A stretch of DNA of 23,749 nucleotides from Candidatus Omnitrophota bacterium. Its GTDB lineage: Bacteria; Omnitrophota; Gorgyraeia; 2-01-FULL-45-10. Below the pieces are notes generated by a model that was not told the origin of the DNA, searched no databases, and saw nothing but the letters and a program-made list of their open reading frames with translations. Where the stretch lies: positions 5,500-29,248 of the forward strand of contig JAQUQN010000007.1 of assembly GCA_028716065.1 (NCBI GenBank). Reading direction: 5' to 3'. Both the position numbers and the translations under genes were made by a program. Below, one piece after another: positions 1 to 12,000 of this stretch; position 1 is the stretch's first letter; each line of letters begins with the position of its first letter.

Positions 1-3000
1 CTGCGTGCCACCTCCATACCTCTGGATTCTCACCTTCGGGTATCCGACCTGCGATTGAGAGGGCCTGGACGAGATAGCCAAGGCTATTATTCCCGAGTTC
101 TTCTCTGTGCTCATTAAGCCATCTCAATGAGCTTGGGGACGTTCCCTTTTGGGACAGGTTCTTTTTGCCGTCCGCTCGCTTATCATTTCCCTTATCTCGA
201 TCCGGAACGCGGAAGTCGGACTTTGGTCTCTGCCCCGACGCAGTGGCTTGCACAGATGGTTCACCATGTTCGTCTCGCTCAAAAAGGAACGGCATATGTT
301 CTCGCATAAACAGCTGATTGGCCTCCCGTAGCTCCTCGTCACTACCAACACCATCCATAATCCTGTGGAAGATCCTGCCTTGCCGCTTTAGATTTTTGAG
401 ATGTACTTCGTCATATGTCCCCACATCAAAGTATGTGCCTTTCGTTTCGGGGTCAATTCCGTCAAGGAAAGATTTCGGATATAACGCCTGCATCCAATAA
501 TATTTAACGTTGTACTTTTTGCGGTCATTATCTATGCGATGCGCCCTGTCGCCTGCCTGATATTGGTCGCGATGGGTTTGAGCCAAATCGTCATATACTA
601 CGACATCTGCGGAGGTGAATGTAACGCCCAGAGCGCCTGTATCATATGTGGCTATCAATATGCGGCTTGCGGGACTATTTTGGAAAAGGCATTTCTCGTA
701 ATCGAGGGCGCGTATGGGACGGCCTGTCGCCTTGTCAGCAGGAATAGGAACGCCTTTCTCATCCAGAATAAAATTCTTATAATCATCCACCTTATAATAT
801 AAGACGTTTCCATTATCATCGACCTTGTAACCATTAGCGTCGGCCCTAAGGCCGCCATAAAAGGATCGCGCACCGTAGCGTCCGTATCTTTTAAGGTATT
901 TCTCCACCTGCGCCCGATAACGGCAGAAGACGAGCATCTTGCGGCGCGGATCGGCATCTAACTCTTGATGGACAATCCTGTCCATGGCTAGATGCTTGGG
1001 TGATTCCAGTTCAGGTCTTCCTATATAACCAGGGTCGTTCATAATCTGACGCAAGGCTTCTCTCTTGGGGAAATAACCTTCTTTATAACGGTAATATCGC
1101 ATGTCTTCCGTGCTCGGATTCGGCCTGTGTTTTCGGCACCAGCTTCTGTAATCCGTAAAAAGTTCCAGGATTGATCTGCTCTGTTCGTCACTGAGATAGA
1201 ACTGGCCTGAATTTTCATCGCAAGGCGCGATTTCGATTTTACGCGGCAGGCGGTCGGATTGCGCGTCGAGAGAAATGCTGGGATCGTATTCCTCAAAGAC
1301 ATCGCGTTTACGTATCCTTATCGTCTGCTCCTGCAGCAGCAAAAACAGCGCGTTCAGAGCCTCGGTAGAGTTTGCGGGAAAAGCCGCGGCAAAGGCCCGC
1401 GGTGAATGGAACCTCGGGTCTTCCGGCTTAATAAATGAGAGCAAATTCCCTATATCGGAGATTCTTTTAAATGGCGTGGCTGTAAGAAGGACTTTTTCTT
1501 TTGCCTCTAATTGCCTCGTGCCCTGCGATTGCTGCGATGAGAGCGTACAGAGATAATCTGCCTCATCAACCACTAATATCTTGTCAGGGCCTGACAAAAG
1601 ATCCTTTCTCTTCGGGGTCATGCCACGAGCGAACTCCATATTCGTCACCACTTGCGGCAATTTTAAAGAAGTTAATGTCTCCTCCCGTTCGGGATGAGGG
1701 CCTTCCAAAATTTCGATAGTCGGATTGGGAATGAATTTCTCTTCCTGCTCAATCCAGGTGGTGACAACCGAATTAGGAGTGATTATGACCGCCTCTTTAC
1801 CCTTCAAAAACGCCAACGCTGTGATGGTCTTGCCCAAACCCTGCTCATTGGCAATTATCACGCCTCTTGCGCCTTGTTCTATAAGAGCGTTCACTTCGGA
1901 AATCGTATATTTTTGGAAGAAGTACAATTTCTGATTCGGTTTGAAATTAAAAGGCATCTGCCTGATCCTATCGAATTTTTCAATAATGGCTTGAAGGATT
2001 GTCTTGAGTGCCGGCGAACGCTCTTTTTCTATCCGAACACGGAGCGCCTCGATCCCTTTTGCTTCATCATAAGTGAAATGCTTCAAAAACGACTGCTCTA
2101 CCGCACGTAACAGGAATCTGAACCTCGCGCTATCTGCTTTGATAGCTTTTAATACATCCTCTCTCAGGGAGAGAAGTTTCAAAAACGCCTCTTCGGTATC
2201 TTCCTTGACACCGTCCTGCCGTATGCGTAGAATGATCTCCGCGCTTTTCTGGCGCGTCTGGGGATTTACGGCATATATCTGAAATTCGTTTATCTCTCCG
2301 GTCCTGGGCAGCGGGATATTGGCTGAGAAAGTTCCGTCGCTTTGCACAATGATTCTACGAGTATATGCTCCTATCAATTGAACGTAAGGAATGCCCGGAT
2401 TTACCCTGCCCTTGACAAAAAAGGCGTGTGCTTGCGTGGACATCGTCTCAGGAACCTCAGCGTTTACATTCGGTGTCGGCAAGACAGAGGTGTAGCCGCG
2501 GTGCAATTCTTCGGCCTCCGTCCATTCCGCTCTCAAGCCCCGCAGAGCTATTGAGACAAGTCCATCCACCTCTTCTTGAGATAATTCAGGATGATAGATG
2601 CGTATATATTGCTGCAGCCTTAGAGGGTCATCCTTCAGGACAGCGATTGCATCGGTAAGTCCTAGTTCCTCTAATCTGGTATCATCGCCTATCCGTAAAG
2701 GAACCTCTAAAAGCCTCGCTAATTTGGAAGCGTCGGAATACTTAAAAGCCCATATTACCCATCCGAACCCCTCCCTTCTCCTTCGGGCAAGGAACGTGAC
2801 TTTGTTGGCACCTTTACCGACTGTCCGTGTCACCTTTCCGTGAGGAAATTCGCCGAGCCATTCACGCAGACGCAAAGAGACTTTTTGAGAATTCGCCACA
2901 AAAACTCTTTGTAGTCCCTCAAGGGTGCATGGGACTTCATCCTCGGCAATGAGAGGAATTTCCGCATCTCGCAACCTAAGGTTGAAGAGATTAGCCACCG

Positions 3001-6000
3001 CCTCGGCGTCGACCCTTTTGAAAGCCCATTCCGTTGCGCCCCAGGGAGTTCTGCGAGTAAAGAATGACGCCTGGATACCTTCCCTTACCAGAACTTTTGT
3101 AGAGAAATCATCAGGACATTCGCCAAGTTTTTGATTTAATAATTTATCCAATCTCTTCCCCATTCCTACAAAGATTTCTTCTAATTGTGTGCCTATACAG
3201 GCCATTTCATCTTTGCCGAGCAATGGGATTTTGCTAATTCTCAATTTAACGCCTAAGATATTAGCTACGCGTCCAGCATCATCCAGCTTAAAAGCCCATA
3301 GAACGTTCCCTTCTATCCTGCGAGTAAAGAATGCGGCCTTGACAGCCCCTTCTCCGATGATTTTTATAGCGTTTTCTTCAGGACACTCGCCAAGTTGTCC
3401 ACGTAGATACGAAGCCATATCAGCTGGCGTTCCAATAAAGATATTCCTTAATTCATTTACAGAACAAGCCGCTTCGTTTTCCGCGAGAGGCGAAATCTCT
3501 AATCTTTTTTCTTTAAGGGTAAAACCAAAAAGTTTCGCAACAAGTTCGCTATCTTCCTGCCTGAAAGCCCAAATCGTGTGTTGGCCGTGTTTTCGGGTAA
3601 AGAATGTGACTTCTATATTTCCTTCCTCAATGGTCTTCGTGGCGTTCTTTTCGGGACATTCGCCGAGCCTCTCTTGAACTGCCGTGGCCAAGTTATGGCC
3701 ACCTCCGACGAAAATTCGGTTTAACGGTCTCGCGGCGCATATTACTTCTCCCGCACCGATTGGCGCAACAAGACCTTGTCTCCTTTTAAGCGCAAAGAGT
3801 TTCGCTACTCGATCTGCATCATCGAGTTTAAAAGCCCATCTGGAAACTCCTGTTTTTGTGCTACGTGTGAAGAAAACAACCTTATCATCCCCCTTGCCGA
3901 GCGTTTTGGTAACGTTCTCTTGAGGAGATTTGCCAAGAAGTCCCTGAAAACGGCGTGCTATTGCCGTGCCACCCCCCACAAAAACTTTTTTCAAGTCGGA
4001 TGTGGCACATAGAATATCATCTTTACCTGGCAGTGGAACAGGGAGCGATCTTTCTTCATCTCTCGCGCGTTCGGCTTCCGCCTTCGCCTGTGGATGTGTC
4101 TGGTCTAGATTGGCTACGGCGGACGAGTCGGCGGACGAGTCGGTGGACAGGGCGGCGGGTCCGTCGCCACTCTCTTTACCCTTTACCCTTAACCCTTTAC
4201 CCTGATCGCTTGTCCCTTGCCCCTTGACCCTTTTATTGCCATATTGCTCAATCTGAGATTTAATTGCTTCTTCCATAAAAGGCACCTGCGCCGAATATGT
4301 ATAAGGCTCGAAGGTACGGCTAAGGCCGAAGGCCACAATATTATCGGTTCTTTCTCCCAGAATTGAAAAAATCTGCTTTACGGAATCCGCTATCTCTTCT
4401 TCTGTCGCTTTATGGACATTTGTTTGTTCACCTAGTAAATCAACTTGAGGCAAATAGCCGAGAGATAAAAAGTCAAAATCTATGCTTACCAACACCTCCC
4501 CATTAATCGTCGGAAGTTCATCAGGAAAACAGCAGGATATCTTAAGCCCTTCATTGCGTGCTCTCATCAGTTCCGCATTAAACAGCCAACGATTTTTAAC
4601 CCATCTCGGCACAACCCATATAATTTCTGAAATGTCGCCGTTCTTAAGCGCGTGATACGACCAATTCGCGGCATTGATTTTTTTACTGGTGCCAAGCGTA
4701 TCGCTATGAAAATCGAACAGCATTAACGGTAGCCCCTTCTTTATCCTGCCTTCCCTTATCATCAGTTTGAGCCAAATATAATAATCGTCGTGCTGATCGC
4801 TTATATGAACGTGGAATGGCTGCTCATCCTCTACGGCAAGAATATCGTCTGCTTGTTTATTATTTCCCTTATCTCGATCCCGAGCGCGGAAGTCGGACGT
4901 CCTTGTTCTGGCGTTGGATGCTTTCGGTTTCGTCTCTGCAACATCGAAAATCATTTTTAGTAAATGGGCTGCGTCGCCGCTCATGACGTGCTTCATATAT
5001 GTGTTTGCTTTTATTTTGATGCATCCATCCTCGTTTGCAACATCTTCCTTTGCCTGCCACAGCGAATCCGACACTATTTTGTACCATATCTTTTTGCCTG
5101 ATTTGTTATTCCATTCAATTATTGAATTATAAATTTTCTCTATAGCGGCCCATCCTTTATCAAATATCTCGTCTTCTACTAATTGACATATGCTAGCAAA
5201 ATTCTCAAGTGGTCCTGTAAAACAGTTTGGATAACCTCCTTTTTCTATACCTCGCGTATGCTGATAAATCCACATTTCGTATTTTGCGGTTACTGCGGTA
5301 AACGTGATATATCTTGCCAATTCAACGATATCTGATGCGCCATTTTTTGCCAGCTGCGCTTTTGCTTTTTCTTCAGCTATATCAAGATTGGTTTCTACTG
5401 CCTTAAACCTAGCGGTACCATCGCCAAATTCGTACATATCAAATATATTATTTTCTATACTTATAACACCGCTTACACTTTGCCAGAGATCGGGATAGCT
5501 CTTTCTGACCGTATTTATTAAAGATCTTCTCAAGATATCCCAGGCATGCCGCGCCGGCGAATTAGCAGGGGCTGTATCATCCGGCAATCCCATTTCTCTA
5601 TGTTTTGACCAACCATATTCCTGAAGCAGTATCCATGTTTGAGGCGTAAGGGTTTCGTCCCATATCGGCTCGACTTCTTCATTCCAGAGTCGTAATATTT
5701 CCGGAGAAACTTCGCCCTCTTTGCCGCGGGGCCATGTGTATTCTTCTGCAGAACCGCTGGCAGCTTTTTCTTTGACACCTTTACTTTTACCCCTTATTCC
5801 TTGCCCTTGGACCCTCTTATCTGCGCCCTCTTCGCTCCTACGTAAGTCGGCCTTCCTCATCCCGGCATCGGATGAAAAATGGACGCTGTCCCTATTTTTG
5901 TCAGCGCCCATAGTTTTAAAATCTTTGATGGAAACACCTCCGATCAAAGGCTTACCTTCTTTATCTTTCCCAACTCTTAGTTTGGTCCTCGAAAAAGGAT

Positions 6001-9000
6001 CATGAAAATCTGAACCACTTGTAACAAAAAGATTATGCTTCTGTGCTATACCATTGTAAAATTGAGCGACATCAGGTTTATGCTTATAGCTATAGATTTC
6101 CATTCCTTTTATACCCATCTTTACGATTTCTGTGGTCTCTTCTTCATTTAAATTTTGCTCGCCTGGATGCGCCAAAACAGGAATACCCCCTATGCATAAA
6201 ATAGTATTCACAACATCTTGTGCGTTCAAAAGATGCCGTATGGGCCTTTGAACTGCCCAACAACCTCTATGTGGTATCCGTAGTTTATATTTTTCGAAAA
6301 TGGGTTTGTATTTTTCCAATAACTCTGAAACTATGGGTTCATCCTCATCTCCACCCTCCAGTCTTCTTAGAAATATATATCGTATGTGTCTTGCTGGGAT
6401 AGTTAACTCTTCGGAAATCTTCGATAATTTTCTAGATAAAATAAGCGATAGATGAAAACTTGTAGGTATGGTTCCTTTAATCTCTTCAATTTCATCTTTG
6501 GTCACAAAAATTTTCTGTTCTATACCATCTTCTGTTGTTAACAATATAGGATATTCTTGGCTTTTCTCGCACATCTGCCATGCCCACTTGTGGTCGGCCT
6601 CTTTTACTTTCCTTAAATAATCCATAAAAGCCCTGTCTTGGCGTGCTTTACTTAAATCAAAACCATATCCTAGAATATGGATCAATTTATCATGGAACCT
6701 GCTTGTCAGCTCCACTCCGGTGATAAAATCTATGCCGAGTTGCTGTGCGGCTTTTTTAGCCTCATCTAACCCATCGATAGCATCATGATCTGTCAGCGCT
6801 AATTGAGATACACCCTCTTCGGCGGCATATCTTGCTAATTCTGTTGGTGATAATAATCCATCTGAATAATCAGAATGTGCATGAAAATCTCGTATATCCC
6901 TTGTCCCTTGCCCCTTGCCTGTCCGCCGACCTGTCCGCCGAAGCCTTGGCGGAGGCGGAAGCTTTAGCGAAGGCGGAACCCTTATCCCTAATTCATTCTC
7001 AATTGCCTTCGCGATCGGAACCATTACTTTAATGTAATTTTGCGTGAGGAAGATGCTTTGCTGAATACTATCTCCCAAACCATTTTCTTCTTCTTGAGAT
7101 AACAATAGGCCTTTAAGGTCTATCCTGTTTATCTCATCTAAAAGTCTCGCCATTTCAACAGCAATATTAAACGCGGCCAGAATATCTTTTTTAAATGCGA
7201 GAATTGTGGTTTTTAATTCACCCTCGTCCTTGAAAACTATCTTTTTAAGCCAAACACTTGCTAAAGAATCGGTATTGTCGCGATATCGGTCTTTTATGGC
7301 GTCGAATTTTTTAATATATCCCATAACTTCTTTGGAAGTCACATTGTCTTTTAAATTTGGGTGCAACCCACGATAAATTCTAAAAAGTTTAACAAACCAC
7401 TCAATACCGGTGTAGTAGAATCCAAACGTATCTTCAGAAAGGCGGCTAATAACTTTTAAATCGTTAATAATAGCTACCGCGTTATCCTGATACGGTGACG
7501 CAGAAGTCGGTTCTCTCCGCACCATATTCCAACCATTTATGTCTACAACCTTCCCCGCCTTAACCAACTTATTTATAATACTCTTTGCTCTTTTTTTGGA
7601 AAGACCTGTCCGTTGAGCTATGGTCACGTAGTCCAAAAGCGCCGGACAGGCATTAAGTACATCCATTATCTTTTGTTCGTCGTCCGCGGGCATTCTCTTA
7701 TCATCTCCCTGGCTCGCCGACTGCCCCTTGCCCCTAGACCCTTGCCCCTGGACTTTCCTATCTTCAAACACTATCGGCCACTGGAACGTCGGGATTTGCT
7801 GAGACGTTCCGGCAAGTTCGAGTCGTGCTATTGGACTACGGAATGTGATCTTTATATCGGCAAGTCTATTAGCAAATGATATGGCAAGTCTCCGGATCGG
7901 TTTAGAGACGATATCAGGCAGGTACTGGCGGTAGAAGAGATTCTTTAGCGCCATTGCTATCCTCGGGTGCTTATTCAACAGCGACTGGTAGAATCGCGCA
8001 TCATTTACGATGGCATATATGACATCGTTCAGGACTGTGGCTATGGCCAATACCGGCAACGCCCAAGGCGAGACGGCGCCCAAGAGAGTAAAAGCCGGAT
8101 GTTTGGCACGCTTTTTGCCATTTTTCCGTTGCACGTTTCGGTTTTTCGAAGACTCTTCTATTTTTATTTCCACAAGCTTTATTAGCCTATCTACGTCGCC
8201 GCTTATGATATATTTCATAAATACGCTTTCGCGTATTTTGATATTAGCACCATCTAAGGTAGATTCGCCATCATCATTCCACTGTGAATCCGGAAGCACA
8301 GTTACTCTCAGTTGTTTTGCATCTTTACCGAGTGGAAACTGAAACTTTTCTTTCAATTTTTTAAATCTATTGATAAACGCTCTCATCGCTAAAGTGGGAT
8401 CATTTTTACCTTTATACTCTAAAAATACGGACAAAATAGTAAACGGCATCGTAAAGCAATTAGGTTGCCCAAGTCTCTGCCCTCTGCTTTCGTTATATAG
8501 CCAATGTTCGATATACACTGCTATGTCAGCTGTAAGCAAAATCTTTATTAATAAATCAGCTATATCGGATCTGCCGTCCTGATCCATCTGTGTTTCGACC
8601 ATCTTTTTGACTTTTTCGCTATGCTTATTCGCTATTTCAAAATTTTCCAGCTGTTCAATCGTGTGTCTGGGCCACATGTCACACACCAGCTCTTCTACGT
8701 TTATCTTCTTGCTAACGTTATCCCATAGTTTTGGATAACGTTCCTTTACTGCATTGACCAAGGCTTTGCGGAGGATATCCCAAGCATGTCTAAGCGGGCT
8801 ATCAGGGTGATCGCTACCGCCTTTAGAACGAAACCCGCCATCTTTTTCTTTCTTATCAGCAAACTCGGATAACTTTTCCCATATCTCGGGAGTAAGATTG
8901 ATACCCCATACGGGATCAACTTCTTCATTCCATATCTGTATAGCCGTGGCAGGAATATCATTTTCACCGGCACGCGGCCATATATAAGGATGGTCGTGAA

Positions 9001-12000
9001 GCACTGACATTGAAATACCATTTATTTCAATTTCAGGAATGTCTATGCTTTTGTCGGCCCTCTTATCATTCCCCGCGTCTTTATCCCGAGCGCGGAAATC
9101 GGGCATTATCTTTCCGGGGATGCTGCCTCTACTCAAGCCCCTTCCTTGTGTAATACCTTTCGCTAAAGCCGTTATCGTCTCATCGCAGGCTTCTTTTATC
9201 TGGGAACAGGCCTTCTTTAAACCCGGACGGTTCTTATCTACATCTAAATAGCTATCGCGCAGGGCACCCAGCACCTTTTTTATACTTCCAAAATTCTCCT
9301 TATCTTTCCGGCATATTTCCACAAATCGCTCAGCGTCATGTATAACCGCTAACAATACGTCGAGTGCCGCATCGAACTCCGGCCCGGCCAGATGGCGTAA
9401 TAGCTGTTTAAAAACGTCATTCGCATACTTAAGCCTTTCGAAATAAATAAACAATAAATCCTCTGATTTCACGTAATCAGGCAGCTGCCCCATCGCTGCG
9501 CCGAAGAACTCGCTTTCAGCTCTATCGCGCTCTTCAGAAGCGTCGCGATGAACAGCGGGGTTGGCTGGCATGGCCGGAACGCGGGAGGGCCCGGTGCGCG
9601 TATAGACTCTGGCGCTCATCTTGGCGGCGCTATGCTCCATGCATAATTCATCGACTATAAAATCGGGGTGGGCAGCGAGACGTGTCTCTATCTCCGGCTC
9701 ATACGCGCCGAAGATCATTATCCTCGCGCCAGGCTTGGCCTGAAGCATCTTCTGGTATAACTCAAGCGTACTGTTTGTCCCGAGGGAAAAATAATATATC
9801 AAAGAATAATCCGCGAAATTTACAGCGCTATCCCTGAAATCTTTGTTGACCAAAGTAACGAGGCCTTCCGGCATCAGGTCTTTCTCAATAAACCTATCGT
9901 TCAAAAAGACGGCGTAATCATGGAACGGTTTCCATACCTCTACTGCTGTCGACTTGATACCGAAGTGTCTCGATATAAAACGGGATAATCCCCCATTTGC
10001 GCTGCCCACCTCAAGTAAATTATCTTTTTCAATAACACCGATATATTTCAGAAACGAGGCTATAAGCCAATGAGGTGAGGGAAAATACGTACCTTCTCCG
10101 GAGGGATCCATATTTAAAAAAGAATCTTCAAGGGCTCCATTTTTCTCTTTAAATTCAGCATGGAACTCTCTGGTAAAAACTCTATATTCTTTGTAACTGG
10201 TCATTATATCTTTTGGCACGGGAACTATGCGCGTCTGGAGATTTTTATTTCTTATGGCGGCGATCATTGACCTCGCTACTATCTTTTCTTCGCTGGTGGG
10301 TCGCGCTCCGAGGCCCTTCAGGATGGGTTCTATCGCCTGCCATTCCGGCGGGCTCAGATTTACGGCTTTATACTTCGCCGTGGCGCCCTTGCCGGTCTTT
10401 TCGACCAAATTTAGAAAAAAGAGCGTTCCCAGATCGCGCGAAATGGTATGCTTTATAGACAATTCTTTATAGCCCTGATGGACCAGTTTTTTCTGAATCT
10501 GTTTCGCCGCCGCCGCTTCATCTTTGAACTCTTCTCTCAGAACGTTGAAAATCACGTGAGGCGAGCCCGGTGGCATAGGCTTCGCGGGCTTAGCCTTATA
10601 CATGTTCCCGGTTGCCACGCGAATTAAATCCTTGTCATTCATATCCTCTTCCAATTGAGCCACACCCATACTTACGCTTATCGGAAATTCTATCCTCTTC
10701 TTCGTGCTCTCATCCTCAAATGTCACGTCTTTTTCGGATATCGATGCCTTAAGCCGCCTGGCAACGCTTTCGGCGTTTTTTTCATCGGTTCCCCATAAAA
10801 TTATAAAAAATTCATCTCCCCCCTTACGGCAAATCTTGTCCGACGGCCGGAGAAGCGGTTTAGATCTTGAAACTATCGTTCTTAGCGCCTCATCACCCGG
10901 ACCATAGTCCTTATATCTATCATTTACGAGTTTTAAATTGTCCATATCCATTAAAATAATACTCAACGGTTGGCCGTACTCGCGGGCCCTGGCTATTTCC
11001 TGCTTTAATATCTGGTGGGAAATGCTTTGGTTGTATGCGCCGGTTCGCTGATCGATATTAAGGTTACGAACGGTATCGATATGTTCCCTTCTCAGGGTCG
11101 AACAGTTCTCTATGTCAGAAAAGATATCGGCGATGTCCCTCTTTTGTTCATCTGTAAGATCGGACATCGGTTCACAGCGCTCCTTCTTCTCTCTGTTCCA
11201 GTCTATGGGCTGATATAATTCTATCTCTCTTCTCTTTTCATTATAAACAAACCAGAAGAACATCTGGTTCACTTCCTCGGTCCCGTACTTCTCCACATCT
11301 TTAGCATAATTCTCCGGCGTGGGACCAAAACCACGCGGCATCTTCCGCCTGTCCCTGATATATATCCCTTTTAGGCGGTTTCTTTCCACTATCCAACCCG
11401 GATATTCGTTCTGCAGCCTCTTAACTAATTCTATTCTTTTTTGTGTATTCTTCTCTTTAAAATATGCCTCAAGCGAATCGACGATGTATTGCTTCTCGCA
11501 GTTATCTTTTGGCCGCCTTGGGTATTTTCTATATGAGGAGTCTATCTCGACTCCTTCTTGATCTATACAACTCAATATCCATGTATTCATGGTAAGGACG
11601 TACTTATAACAATCCCATCCGAATATCTCTTCAATAGTCATCAATTCTATATGAGCGATATCCTCATCCGTAATGGAATCCCCGGCGCTTTTAAAAGCGG
11701 CTTCCATCTTTTTAATCTTATCATTAACCATTCTTAAAAAACGGTTCTTCGCTCTCAGGGACGACACCTCATCGGCCAAGACCGCGCACTGTTTCGCGCC
11801 CTCAATAACCTCCACTCCTACCAAACGGCCGTCACCGAGGTTGAAGGTCATATCCGGACGGACCTCGCCGTCCCCGGGAATAAAATATCTAAGGGTCAGA
11901 CTTTCGTCTTCTCTCAAATAAGGAAGATATATAGACCTGTCCTTTATATATATTCCGGGATGGTCCTTGTCGGAAAGCCGCCAGTTAAATACATGTTTTT

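Noticed and set aside
2930..4000. Plus-strand frames with recurring 'LKAH...RVKN' translations
   Set aside because: The apparent repeat is the antisense image of the five minus-strand modules (reverse of FFTR and WAFK codons).
2690..4045. CRISPR-like regular spacing
   Set aside because: The period is about 270 bp with diverged units that conserve protein rather than DNA; no short identical repeats with unique spacers.
4171..4236. Telomere-like ccctttaccc/ccctta runs
   Set aside because: Short, internal, translated in frame and similar to other linker repeats; a chromosome end or telomere is not supported.
124..9251. Many short frames on both strands inside the left 9 kb
   Set aside because: All lie in other frames within the giant ORF, which shows recognised domains across this stretch; none has its own motifs.
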